Source: Sphingobacterium pedocola (GTDB taxonomy: Bacteria; Bacteroidota; Bacteroidia; Sphingobacteriales; Sphingobacteriaceae). From it: 64,000 nt of DNA. The position numbers and the translations under genes are program-made. The notes under the pieces were generated by a model that was not told where the DNA came from, did not search any database, and was given only the letters and a program-made list of their open reading frames with translations. Every line of letters begins with the position of its first letter. The first letter of the stretch is position 1. This document shows positions 35,360 to 45,029 of this stretch, one piece after another. The stretch covers positions 2,222,783 through 2,286,782 of the forward strand of contig NZ_MU158689.1 in the NCBI RefSeq assembly GCF_015209965.1, written 5' to 3'.

Positions 35360-37548
35360 TGAAATACAAAAAAACAATTGGTTACAAAGATGCTAGAGTT
35401 CTTCTATCCGATATATTACCCTACGAAGTTCCACCATTTTTCAGCAATAGGAAATTCTACGATTTTGTGGTTGAAAATGATATTCATATTGATGGAGAGA
35501 AGCTAAAATTTAAGCGTAATATACCTACAGAAGCATTAAACATAATATTAATTTTGTTCGGTTTTGATTTTAAAAATTACACTTTAAATCCAGATAATCC
35601 AACTGACAGCCACCAATTTTTAAAAATATCTCCAAAACAAAATCAAACTATACCTTTTGACTTCAAAATATCACATAAAGACACTGATTATAGGAAACTA
35701 TTTGTTATGCATCCTATCAATCAACTTGAAGTAGTGAACTTTTATAAAAAATACAACTCTACAATACTTTACTATACCTCACGTTCCAACTTTTCTCTTC
35801 GCAAACCTCATCGAATCGCATCTTTAAGATACTTTAAAAACACCATTAAGCCACAAAAAGGAAAAGCTGAAGAATTTATTGAATTAAATAAAAAAGAATA
35901 TAGAAGTCTTAAAACTTATTTTTCATATGAAAAATATAGCAACATATATAGATACTATGAATCTTATGATTTCCAAAAGGCTGAGAAAAAATTCAGTCAT
36001 TTACTAAAATTTGATATTTCAAGATGTTTTGACAGTATTTACACCCACTCAATTGTGTGGGCCACAATCAACAAAAAAGCATCTAAAGACAATTTGAATC
36101 AAACTGCAAAAAGTACATTTGGACATCACTTTGATGAACTAATGCAAAAACATAATTACAATGAGACAAATGGAATTATAATTGGTCCAGAGCTATCTAG
36201 AATATTTGCAGAAATCATACTGCAAAAAGTGGATCAGAATGTAGAAAAAATATTGGAGAAATCAAATTTAAAAAATGGAGAGGACTTTGAAATTACTAGA
36301 TATGTGGATGATTATTTTGTGTATACAAATGATGCTATCAATAGAGACCTGATAATAGCTTCGTTTAAAAAAGAATTACAAACCTACAATCTTTATTTCA
36401 ATGAATCTAAAACCATTGAATACACCAAGCCAATCATTACAGAAATCACTATTGCTAAAGAGGAAATAAAAAAACTGCTAAATGAATCAGCTATCTTCTT
36501 ATTAAGTGATGAAAAAGCACAAATAAAAAAACACTACCTTGCGAAAGACATTATAACAAATTACAAAAGCATTTTAAAAAGCACAAATACAAGCTACAAG
36601 GATCTACAAAACTATTTTTTGGCAAGTATCTTCCGCAATTTACGTAAGTTGTTTAAAGAAATTTCTACTGATCAAAATAGGTTAATAAAGCTGCAGAAGG
36701 ATTTGTATAATGATAATTCAAACAACGAACTAAAGCTTAAATATTCTGAGTTATTTAGAGAGTTAAATAAGCGTCATAAAAGTCTTAAGAAAAAATTAGT
36801 AGAAATCATTGAGCTTTCATTCTTTATTTACACTGTACTACCTAGAGTATCTTATGCTATCAAACTAAGCCAAATATTAATAACAATTATAAACTTCATT
36901 AAAAATGCAGAAATAACAATAGGCAATCTTAAAAGCAAAGGTATTATTATAAAGGATAGTCACATGATAATTAATTACGACTTTGACAATAAGCATGATA
37001 TCTTTAAAAGAGTTTTTGATGGAATTCTCACTATCCTTCAAAAAAAAGTAATCAATAACTTTTCTGAAATCGAGACACTATATCTGCTCCCAATTATTAA
37101 AAATTTAGGCCATGAATACAATGTCGGTGAAGAGATACTTAACAAACATTTTTTGATCGACCAACAGGACAAAAGTAATAATTACTTCACTATAACATTT
37201 CTCCTAAATTTCATTCAAAGACGAGTAGAGTTTAAAACTACAATCGCTAGACTGCAAGATAAGATCCTAGAAGTTTTAAAATGGTATGATAGAAAAAACT
37301 CTGAACATACGTTTTTGTTGTTTGAAGTTTTAAATAACCCTAATTTTGGTCATAGTGAAGATAACTTAAAGGACTTTAGACTAAAATCTTTAGATAAAGT
37401 AGATTTCTTCAAAAAAGAGACAACAAGCCTAGAAAAAAACAATTTTATTGATGGCATAGCTAATTTCAAAAATATGTATTTTTTTGATTGGAAAAACCCT
37501 AACTTTGAGAAAGAACTAAATACAAAACGAGGGCACGAAGTTTATTAA
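35359..37548 (+). CDS. drt3b: Antiviral reverse transcriptase Drt3b (UG8-type)
   Basis: A 729-aa protein, the second RT of the DRT3 pair, translationally coupled to the first. Motif A is LLKFDISRCFDSIYTHSIVW (Asp 219), motif B is GIIIGPELSRIFAEIILQ, and the catalytic YVDD is at 315-318 in RYVDDYFVYTND. About 350 residues of helical sequence follow the palm, much more than in Drt3a. Its N-terminal ~200 residues are also specific (FDFKISHKDTDYRKLF and following). As I recall recent reports, Drt3a makes a GT-repeat strand from an ncRNA template and Drt3b makes the complementary strand. I cannot verify the mechanism here. Confidence 0.88.
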   Translation: MKYKKTIGYKDARVLLSDILPYEVPPFFSNRKFYDFVVENDIHIDGEKLKFKRNIPTEALNIILILFGFDFKNYTLNPDNPTDSHQFLKISPKQNQTIPFDFKISHKDTDYRKLFVMHPINQLEVVNFYKKYNSTILYYTSRSNFSLRKPHRIASLRYFKNTIKPQKGKAEEFIELNKKEYRSLKTYFSYEKYSNIYRYYESYDFQKAEKKFSHLLKFDISRCFDSIYTHSIVWATINKKASKDNLNQTAKSTFGHHFDELMQKHNYNETNGIIIGPELSRIFAEIILQKVDQNVEKILEKSNLKNGEDFEITRYVDDYFVYTNDAINRDLIIASFKKELQTYNLYFNESKTIEYTKPIITEITIAKEEIKKLLNESAIFLLSDEKAQIKKHYLAKDIITNYKSILKSTNTSYKDLQNYFLASIFRNLRKLFKEISTDQNRLIKLQKDLYNDNSNNELKLKYSELFRELNKRHKSLKKKLVEIIELSFFIYTVLPRVSYAIKLSQILITIINFIKNAEITIGNLKSKGIIIKDSHMIINYDFDNKHDIFKRVFDGILTILQKKVINNFSEIETLYLLPIIKNLGHEYNVGEEILNKHFLIDQQDKSNNYFTITFLLNFIQRRVEFKTTIARLQDKILEVLKWYDRKNSEHTFLLFEVLNNPNFGHSEDNLKDFRLKSLDKVDFFKKETTSLEKNNFIDGIANFKNMYFFDWKNPNFEKELNTKRGHEVY

Positions 37549-37554
37549 ACTATA

Positions 37555-37750
37555 AGATACTTGGAGAAATCTAAAAGCCCTGAATTATTGGTTAGGCTTT
37601 ATGAAAAATTAATAAGATCTAGATTTCTTTTAATTGAAATCTAAGAGATTTGATATTGCTTATAAAGATATTGTGGCAACCAACACACACAATCTCCTAA
37701 AGGGTAATCATTACTTTTATGAGGCGAGCATAGAGAACTCGCCTTTTTTA
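37555..37750 (+). ncRNA. Candidate DRT3 ncRNA with AC-repeat template
   Basis: The ~200 bp after drt3b contain no gene but show RNA structure. AAAGCC (37574) pairs with GGCTTT (37595), and AGATTTC (37621) pairs with GAAATCT (37636). The single-stranded run ACACACACA lies at 37683-37691, GGAGA (37563) can pair with TCTCC (37693) around it, and the end is a strong terminator at 37722-37749. An AC-repeat in a structured RNA next to DRT3 fits the reported template for GT-repeat synthesis. The 5' end is not defined by the sequence; it may be processed from the operon transcript. Confidence 0.72.
37722..37749 (+). terminator. Terminator of the DRT3 operon/ncRNA
   Basis: AGGCGAG (37722-37728) pairs with CTCGCCT (37738-37744) around a 9-base loop, followed by a T-run to 37749. 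Confidence 0.88.
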
Positions 37751-37763
37751 TTGACTTAAGAAC

Positions 37764-38334
37764 ATGTATTTATTTTTTGATACCGAAACCACAGGGCTTC
37801 CAAAAAGTTGGTCAGATCCTATAACCGATTTACAAAACTGGCCGCGTATGGTTCAGTTAGCTTACATACAATATAATCAACAAGGAAATAAAATAAACCC
37901 AAGGCAACTTTATTATTAAACCAGAAGGATTCTCAATACCAATGACTTCATCAAATATACATGGTATTACAACCGAGAGAGCTTTAAACGAAGGCAGGGA
38001 CCTAAAAGAGAGCCTCTCTTTATTTAGTAAATTGATCCAGCAATCAACTACATTTATTGCACATAATATTTCTTTTGATGAAAAGATATTAGGAGCAGAA
38101 TTCCTAAGGAAAGGAATGGACCTGCCACTTGAAAATAAAAGCAAGATATGTACAATGGATTCAACAAAGATTTTTTGTCAAATCCCAACACTATATGGTT
38201 ACAAAAAGCCAAAGCTTTCTGAATTATATAAAAAATTATTTGATTCAAATCTAGAATATGCACATGACGCTTCGATTGACGTTGAAGCAACAGCTAAGTG
38301 CTTTTGGAGACTTAGAAGTATGGGGATTTTATAG
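37764..38334 (+). pseudogene. DnaQ-like 3'-5' exonuclease gene with a frameshift
   Basis: The ATG at 37764 opens MYLFFDTETTGLPKSW, the first exonuclease motif (D6, E8), and runs to NQQGNKINPRQLYY before a stop at about 37920. In another frame the protein goes on as QGNFIIKPEGFSIPMTSSNI, with the second motif FIAHNISFDEKIL and the third YAHDASIDVEATAKCFWRL, ending at 38334. All DEDDh residues are present, so the gene is complete except for a one-base excess (or two-base loss) around 37887-37900, in an A-rich run. It starts 14 bp after the DRT3 terminator and is followed by the HEPN gene. A sequencing error is possible. Confidence 0.8.
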
Positions 38335-38359
38335 TATACATTTTTTCAAACACACCCAA

Positions 38360-39610
38360 ATGCTAAATAAAGAAAAATATCATGGAGAGATTTGGTTTCC
38401 AGAAAGAGAGGAAGAAAGGTGTTTCTGTGTTCTTTTCTATAAAGATGGGCAAGTATTTTTAGAGACTAATCTAGGTACACCCGAACGAGCCCATGTAAAT
38501 AAATATGAAAAAATATTGGGATCTTTCACTGGACTGGGATGTCTAACTTTTATCGACTGCGAATTGAACCTTATCTCTAGCGGCGCTATAATAAGCTATA
38601 TATACGAGTCTCGATATACTTTCATCCATCCGGAAGAATTTTTCTCTCCAGAATTGACCACGAAAAGCTATAGGGTCTCGTACAATGGGTTATTAGACTG
38701 GAGAAGATGGAATCCCTGTTTTGTAGCGAAAGAGCAGATTATCAATTACGGACGAGAGGAATCTCATGTATTCGAAATCGCTCATAAAAATCTCTCCGTA
38801 GAAATGTTGTTTTTCTCAAGATTGAATTTTGATAAAAATATGACTATAGCACAAAACTACAGCAAGCTAAGGCTGAATTATGACATTGACGTACCACTGG
38901 GAAGAGCAATAGATGATTATGAAATATTTCAAAAACTCATCCAATTTTTAACGGGTAGTGCCCCTCGATTTAATTCTTTTGGTTACCTATGCCCCATTAG
39001 TAATGAGTGGGGAACGGTATACTTTGAAGATAATGGTTACAAAGAACTTAAAACTGGTTACTTCCTAATTGAGTTTAGGGATATTGTAGAACACCTTCCA
39101 GCTCTAGTTAACTTACTATATACGGATGAAAAATTTCTCTTTTGCATAGAACGATTGCTAGACAATCACATTGACGGCCGTCTCAGCCATAGTAAGAGAT
39201 TTACGAACTCTATTTCTACTTTCGAAGCGTTTTGTAAGAACTACACTGAACGGAGTAATACCAAACTTAATGGCTTCTTCGAGGAACATAAGGATTTGAT
39301 ATGTGAGATTATGAATTTTGAAGAAGATCAGTTCAAGATATTCAAGTCAAAAATAGCACGATCGAGAAACTATCATGTGCATGCGAATATTAATGATCAT
39401 GGAAGCAACGATATTTTCTCCGATTTCGAATTGTTGTATTTGAGTTTCGCCTTAGATTCGATTGTAGCAATTGGCTTACTAAAACATGCTAACGTCAGCA
39501 CTAAAGTAATTGATAAATTTATTTATCTGGGCAAAATGACTTACGGCGGAATGCAAAGTCTTAATCGAGAATTACGCCAGGACTCTATTCGTGATTGGTC
39601 TGCTAACTAA
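38360..39610 (+). CDS. ApeA-like HEPN-domain antiphage protein
   Basis: A 416-aa protein from the ATG at 38360 (MLNKEKYHGEIWFPEREEER). The frame is open further up, but only across the end of the exonuclease gene. The N-terminal ~150 residues have the beta-rich look of an ApeA N-terminal domain (HVNKYEKILGSFTGLGCLTF, LTTKSYRVSYNGLLDWRRWN). The C-terminal helices carry the HEPN ribonuclease motif Rx4H as RNYHVH (Arg about 336, His about 341), preceded by FEAFCKNYTERSN. ApeA proteins abort phage infection by RNA cleavage. The assignment is by pattern. It is the fifth intact gene of the plus-strand island. Confidence 0.72.
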   Translation: MLNKEKYHGEIWFPEREEERCFCVLFYKDGQVFLETNLGTPERAHVNKYEKILGSFTGLGCLTFIDCELNLISSGAIISYIYESRYTFIHPEEFFSPELTTKSYRVSYNGLLDWRRWNPCFVAKEQIINYGREESHVFEIAHKNLSVEMLFFSRLNFDKNMTIAQNYSKLRLNYDIDVPLGRAIDDYEIFQKLIQFLTGSAPRFNSFGYLCPISNEWGTVYFEDNGYKELKTGYFLIEFRDIVEHLPALVNLLYTDEKFLFCIERLLDNHIDGRLSHSKRFTNSISTFEAFCKNYTERSNTKLNGFFEEHKDLICEIMNFEEDQFKIFKSKIARSRNYHVHANINDHGSNDIFSDFELLYLSFALDSIVAIGLLKHANVSTKVIDKFIYLGKMTYGGMQSLNRELRQDSIRDWSAN

Positions 39611-39723
39611 CCATTGTAATCTATGGCTCTGAAAATACAGTTTGGATACAGCAAATCCCAAAATAAGGTGTATTATATTCATCAATTAGATAAATCTTTA
39701 AGGCATACAAAAAATAATATTTA

Positions 39724-42279
39724 GTGAACAATAAAAAACATAACAATTTAGGTTTTATATACTTTCTGCTACTATTGGGACTACTCATCGTATTCAGAGA
39801 GCCTCTAGCTAACTTGATAGATACTATGCTGGTAAAACCGATATTTAGCAAAGTATCTTCTAGTCTAGCAACAGACTTAGCAATACTATCATCACTCACG
39901 ATTATGATATGCCTCCTATGGGATAATAAAGACCATAAGTGGATAATCAAATGCTTAGGTACCCTACTAATTTTATTTGCGATATATAGATTCGGTAATT
40001 ATTGGTCATACACTCTCTCCTATTTATTAGGAAATACGCACCTAGCATATATCGACTTGACTGCTATATTTGTATCAATTCTATTTGGCCGTCATTGGTA
40101 TTTATTATGTGCGAGACAACATGATCAAGGAGAAAACACCGCTGCCAACTCAGGATTTATCGAGGATAATTCGATTGAAACAGAAGAACATGATACATAT
40201 GAAAGATCACAGATAGCCAAGCAAATAGCAAATCAAATTCTCGGCACGAAAAACACGCGTTCATTTGCCATAGGTATAACCGGTGTATACGGATCAGGAA
40301 AAACATCCTTCATAAATCTCATCACGAATGCACTCGAAAAAGAGACTCATCCCCCTTTGATCATAAACTTCAACCCTTGGAACGCCGAAACAACTGCAGA
40401 CCTTCAAAAACTATTCTTTGACGAGTTAAGTATCTCTCTAGGTAAAGAAGATAGTGCGCTTTCCTCCCATCTTTACAACTACTACCGCAGACTGAATGGA
40501 AAAAGCACATTTGTCGGGAATCTAGTCAATAATCTAAGAGATGTATCCGTCATTTTCAATCGTGATCTTGATGATGAGAAGAAAAAAATCAACGATATGA
40601 TGATTGCCCTGTCTCGCAAAATCATCATCGTAATCGATGACCTAGACCGCCTACACAATGAAGAAGTGATCGAGGTACTTCGTCTGATCAGAAACACCGC
40701 AAATTTTGGTAATATAACGTACATCGTCGCATACGACAAACGGTATGTTGAAGAATCGTTAAAAAAATTAAACAAGCGCTCATACAAAAATTATCTTGAC
40801 AAAATCTTTCAGATTGAGATTCCCCTTCCTAAGGCAGAAAGCTATTTAATAGCTAATGCGCTTATAAAGCATCTGGAGCAAATTGTCCGACCGAACGAAT
40901 TGAGCTATGTCCGAGATCAGTTTATTAATCTAAATTTTGACAGTGAGTATGAAGAGGCTATCTCAGCGGCCTTCAACAGCCATAGAGATATCGTCCGCTT
41001 TGTCAATAGCTTTAGCATAGCTTATGAGATGATCTCTGAAGAAGTTGATTTTGTTCAGTTACTATATATTCAGATTTTAAAGTTCAGATACCCTATAGCA
41101 TACGACACATTGTACGATCGACGAAAAGAGGTTTTGATAAATTCATCAAGTACTTTTATATACAATCAGACCTATTCGTTACGCAAAATATCGGAGAATC
41201 GTGATGCTGAATATACTATCCTAGATATACTAAAAGATGATTTGAATCTATATGATCTGACTCAGGTCAAATATATACTGAACCATCTATTCGCTCTAAA
41301 TCTAACACTGCATGATAAATATAAGACCAGAACCATTACTAACCCAGCGGTTTTTGAACTGTTCTTTACAAGTAGAATCTCATCCGTCGGACTATCCGAG
41401 AGAGGATTTGTAAAACATATGCTCGGTGATGTAACACTGATAAATCCATATATAGACAATCAACTTGAAAAAGGATTCTCTACGCAGCTGACACATCGAA
41501 TATTGAAAATGAATATCCAAGATTTCATTGACCGAGATCATTATGAAAATATTGCATATGCATTTATTCAAAAAATAATACCTGCATACATAAATGAAAA
41601 AGGTATGCAAGAATCTATAGTCTCAGGGTTCATATCTACTCACCTTGATCAATGGGAACAAATAGTAAACAAATATTACGATAGGAGCATAGACGCACAT
41701 AGTAGACATGTTTCAAAACTATTGTCATTTCACGAAGAGGCTTATCTGTTCATCAGTGAGTTGGCGCGGAAAATGATATTACGCAAAGAGGATATGCGCC
41801 AAGAGGATAGAAATATTATTTCCATTGAGTTCTTTCTTGACAAGCAATTAAAAAGCCTTACTGCCGGTGTTGACAGCAATTCTCAGATAATTAGTCCAGA
41901 AGTAACTTGGATGTTTTGGGGTATAAGGCGGTATTATAGAAACGATAATGAAGATCAGAGCAAAGAAAATTTCGATGACACTTGGGAGATACACCCTAAA
42001 GCTGTCAAAATATTATACGATAAATTGAACGAAAGAGATCTAAAACATCTACTACAATCGCTCATTTCCAGAGATATGTATAATGAAGACCGATATGTTT
42101 TACACGCGAAGCTTATTAAAGACACCTTTAGAAATATACTTGAGCTACGAAGAATAGTTAACATCAACGATCACACAGCTCAGGAAATAAAAAAGGAATT
42201 CCTAGGTTTCTTGTGGCAATACGAGCAGAATAGTGGTTCTTCTGTGAAATCTACCTTTGAACATTTAGAAATCAACTAA
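39724..42279 (+). CDS. KAP-family P-loop NTPase with membrane segments
   Basis: An 851-aa protein starting at a GTG. Three or four membrane helices lie in the first ~130 residues (LGFIYFLLLLGLLIVF, ILSSLTIMICLLW, LGTLLILFAIYRFGNYW). The KAP NTPase domain follows: Walker A GVYGSGKTS (187-195), LIINFNPWNAETTADLQKLF, the Walker B site IIIVIDDLDRLHNEE, and VIEVLRLIRNTANFGNITYI. The C-terminal ~450 residues are helical and not recognised. KAP NTPases, related to PifA, are membrane-linked and often mediate phage exclusion. The gap before it (39611-39723) holds no gene. The gene after it is cut by an insertion sequence. Confidence 0.85.
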   Translation: MNNKKHNNLGFIYFLLLLGLLIVFREPLANLIDTMLVKPIFSKVSSSLATDLAILSSLTIMICLLWDNKDHKWIIKCLGTLLILFAIYRFGNYWSYTLSYLLGNTHLAYIDLTAIFVSILFGRHWYLLCARQHDQGENTAANSGFIEDNSIETEEHDTYERSQIAKQIANQILGTKNTRSFAIGITGVYGSGKTSFINLITNALEKETHPPLIINFNPWNAETTADLQKLFFDELSISLGKEDSALSSHLYNYYRRLNGKSTFVGNLVNNLRDVSVIFNRDLDDEKKKINDMMIALSRKIIIVIDDLDRLHNEEVIEVLRLIRNTANFGNITYIVAYDKRYVEESLKKLNKRSYKNYLDKIFQIEIPLPKAESYLIANALIKHLEQIVRPNELSYVRDQFINLNFDSEYEEAISAAFNSHRDIVRFVNSFSIAYEMISEEVDFVQLLYIQILKFRYPIAYDTLYDRRKEVLINSSSTFIYNQTYSLRKISENRDAEYTILDILKDDLNLYDLTQVKYILNHLFALNLTLHDKYKTRTITNPAVFELFFTSRISSVGLSERGFVKHMLGDVTLINPYIDNQLEKGFSTQLTHRILKMNIQDFIDRDHYENIAYAFIQKIIPAYINEKGMQESIVSGFISTHLDQWEQIVNKYYDRSIDAHSRHVSKLLSFHEEAYLFISELARKMILRKEDMRQEDRNIISIEFFLDKQLKSLTAGVDSNSQIISPEVTWMFWGIRRYYRNDNEDQSKENFDDTWEIHPKAVKILYDKLNERDLKHLLQSLISRDMYNEDRYVLHAKLIKDTFRNILELRRIVNINDHTAQEIKKEFLGFLWQYEQNSGSSVKSTFEHLEIN

Positions 42280-42294
42280 CATTCAAAAAGGAAT

Positions 42295-42357
42295 ATGAAA
42301 ATGAAAAGGATAGTTCCGTCAAAAAAGCTACTTAAAGATTTTAATAATATATTGGAT
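42295..42357 (+). pseudogene. Start of a gene interrupted by the IS21-like element
   Basis: Fifteen bases after the KAP stop, an ATG opens MKMKRIVPSKKLLKDFNNIL, which runs straight into the insertion sequence. On the other side of the element I find no clear continuation, so the rest is deleted or too short to see. The missing gene was probably the last one of the plus-strand defence operon. Confidence 0.5.
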
Positions 42358-42577
42358 ATTACGGATCGATTAGTGCCAGTCATTTCGGTCGGATAGTGCC
42401 AACTATTACGGTTCAAAACGTGCCATTTTAGAATATTTGGATTAGAGTTTTACGGTTCGTTTTGTGCCATGCGTATTATGGTACTATAATACCCGACACA
42501 ACATCGAGATTACGGTTCGTTTAGTGCCACTTTAAAAGATCAAGAAATTACCTTGTCGCTCTAAATATAGAAGCGAT

Positions 42578-44133
42578 ATGGCCAACACACTTGATCCGAT
42601 GGACTTAAAACAAATACTCACATTACATCTGGACAGCTACAGCAACCGCAAAATAGGTTCTGTTCTGGGTATTTCCCGTAATACCGTCAACACCTATATG
42701 CAGCTGTTCGCCGGCAGCGAATACTCGTTTCAGGAGCTTCTGAGCTTCGATACGTCCGCTTTATCCGAACTGTTCTCATCGCATACCACCCTGGACACTG
42801 CACGGCATAATGAGCTCATGCTTTATTTCGAAGGGGTCAACAAGGCCCGGAACCATCCCGGCTTCACTTTTCTATACCACTATCAGCAATATGTCGAGCT
42901 AGCGGCAGAACCCTACAGCTATACCCAGTTCCTGGAGCATTACCGCCGTAAATACCCAAAAGAAAAGGGCTCGATGAAACTTCAGCACATAGCCGGCGAA
43001 GAAATGTTCATCGACTTTGCAGGTAAAAAGCTGCATATCATCGACAGGCATACCGGAGAGATCACTCCTGTTGAAGTATTTGTCGCCATACTTCCATGCA
43101 GTCAGTATACCTATGTCGAGGCCTGCACAAGCCAAAAACGCGCAGATATGCAATATCCTGCTGCAGTAATGCCCTGCGTTTCTTTGGAGGGGTACCCAAA
43201 GCTATAATATCGGACAATCTAAAGTCTGCCGTCAATAGATCGAGCAGATATGAACCCGACATCAACCGTAGCTTTAAAGACTTTGCGCGCCATTACAACT
43301 GTGTCATCAATCCCACCCGTGGCTACTCTCCCCAGGACAAGGCATTGGTTGAGAATGCGGTCCACCTGGCTTATCAACGTATCTATTATCCTTTGCGCGA
43401 GATGACCTTTTTCTCACTGAAGGATCTCAACAGAGAAATTACCGTTTTATTGGAGCGATACAACAATCTACTCTTCAAACGGAAAGAATCCAGTCGTATA
43501 GAACTATTTCAGCGTACCGAGAGACAGTATCTCAAAGATCTACCTGCTGATACCTATGAGCTTAAGGACTATAAAAGAGCGAAGGTGCAAAAGATGGGCT
43601 ATGTATACTTTTCTCCCGACAAGAGCTATTATAGCGTTCCGTACCGTTATATCGGAAAAGAGACCACTATCCATTATACCAAAAGCCGTGTTGAGGTATT
43701 CTACAGCCATGAAAGGATTGCGCTGCACCAGCGTAATCTGATCAAAGGGAGCTATATCACCAACACGGATCACCTGAGCAGTACCCACAGGTTCTACTCG
43801 GAGTGGAACCCTGAGTTCTTTAAGAAAAAGGCGCTGCCGCACGGTGAATATGTCCTGGCATGTATTGAAAAGATACTGGCATCACAGGACTATCCCGAAA
43901 TAAGCTACAAACGCTCTCTGGGCATCATCCAGTTGCACCGTGCCTATGGCTCGCAGCGCCTCAATAATGCGTGCAAAAGAGCGCTCGATACAGATGCATG
44001 CTCTTATCTGAGGATAAAGAATATTCTTAAGAACAATATGGACAGAGTCCATCTATTGGATGACCCCACCCAGCAGATACAGCCGCATATACCATTCCAT
44101 AGTAATATACGCGGAGCTTCCGCTTATGAATAA
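42578..44133 (+). pseudogene. istA: istA transposase, broken by a frameshift
   Basis: The first part (to 43207) holds an N-terminal HTH (SNRKIGSVLGISRNTVNTYM) and the first catalytic Asp (EEMFIDFAGKKLHIID). In the frame of 43096-44133 the protein continues with NALRFFGGVPKAIISDNLKS (second Asp), ALVENAVHLAYQRIYY (the catalytic Glu) and the IstA C-terminus ending in HSNIRGASAYE. Together they give a full ~515-aa transposase. The switch is near 43140-43170, after ACTSQKRADM. Without frame correction the element should not move by itself. A sequence error is an alternative. Confidence 0.85.
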
Positions 44134-44153
44134 TAACAATCAAAAATCAGAAA

Positions 44154-44891
44154 ATGAACAATCAGACAGTTGAAAAACTACGTAACATGCGTCTGGGTGC
44201 CATGGCCCAGCTGCACCAACAGTACGTTAAGGAAAACCGGTTCGAAGGTATTACATGCGACGAATACCTTGCATTATTAACCGATCACCAATGGGAAGAC
44301 CGTGAAAACAACAAGATCGACAGGTTGCTCAAACAGGCGGGCTTTAGGCAGAACGCCAGTCTTGGCGATATAAAATACGGCAGTGAAAGAAATCTGGATA
44401 AAAACATGTTCGTCCGTCTTGGTACACTGGACTTTGTGCAGCGGAAAGAAAACATCATAATCTGTGGTGCCTCCGGCACAGGAAAAAGTTATCTATCGCA
44501 GGCACTGGGGCATCAGGCCTGTCTCACAGGAATAAAAACACTCTACACAGTAACTGCCAGAATCATTAAGAGGTTGAAATTGAGTAAAGTTGACGGGACA
44601 TATCTCAAGGAGCTGGAAAAACTGGCCAGGGCAGAACTGTTGATACTTGATGACTTCGGCCTGCAGGCTTTCGATAACCAGGATCGGGAAACATTGATGG
44701 ATATCATAGACGATCGACATGGCAAAAGATCAACCATAATATTTTCCCAGATACCGGTATCCGCCTGGTATGAAATCATCGGCGGCGAAGGAACTATTGC
44801 TGACGCAATACTGGACCGGATCGTAAACTCCTCACACCGGATTGACCTGAAAGGTGAATCGATGAGAAAGGGAATATTGAAACAGGAATAA
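44154..44891 (+). CDS. istB: IstB transposition helper ATPase
   Basis: A 245-aa AAA+ ATPase, the regulator of IS21 transposition. Walker A is IICGASGTGKSYLSQ (Lys about 111) and Walker B is ARAELLILDDFGLQ. The conserved end DRIVNSSHRIDLKGESMRK is present. The N-terminal MNNQTVEKLRNMRLGAMAQL is the standard IstB start. It begins 20 bp after istA on the same strand. The gene is intact although istA is not. Confidence 0.95.
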   Translation: MNNQTVEKLRNMRLGAMAQLHQQYVKENRFEGITCDEYLALLTDHQWEDRENNKIDRLLKQAGFRQNASLGDIKYGSERNLDKNMFVRLGTLDFVQRKENIIICGASGTGKSYLSQALGHQACLTGIKTLYTVTARIIKRLKLSKVDGTYLKELEKLARAELLILDDFGLQAFDNQDRETLMDIIDDRHGKRSTIIFSQIPVSAWYEIIGGEGTIADAILDRIVNSSHRIDLKGESMRKGILKQE

Positions 44892-45029
44892 CGATAACTT
44901 TTTTATATAATTGTATGATCTTTTAAGTGGCACGGTTTGACCGAAATCAATGGCACCATTACTCCGAAATACCCATATATAGTGGCCCATATAAGTTTAA
45001 CCAATTCTATCCTTTAAAATGCAATTCTT

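Larger units (their letters stand above)
42357..44971 (+). mobile_element. IS21-family insertion sequence with frameshifted istA
   Basis: About 2.6 kb with istA and istB in order. Both ends carry the same motif, (T)CGG..N..GTGCCA: five copies at the left (42361, 42385, 42408, 42452, 42512; for example ACGGTTCGTTTAGTGCCA) and two inverted copies at the right (44931-44970, TGGCACGGTTTGACCGAAAT and TGGCACCATTACTCCGAAAT). Multiple terminal repeats are typical of IS21. I could not fix a target-site duplication. It lies between two converging defence operons. Confidence 0.9.

Noticed and set aside
32838..37750. Retron or group II intron instead of DRT3
   Set aside because: There are two different RTs, no msr/msd-like inverted repeat before them, and no maturase or endonuclease domain; architecture fits DRT3.
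43096..44133. Second part of istA as an independent transposase
   Set aside because: It lacks the HTH and first catalytic Asp, which lie in the preceding frame; the two are one frameshifted gene.
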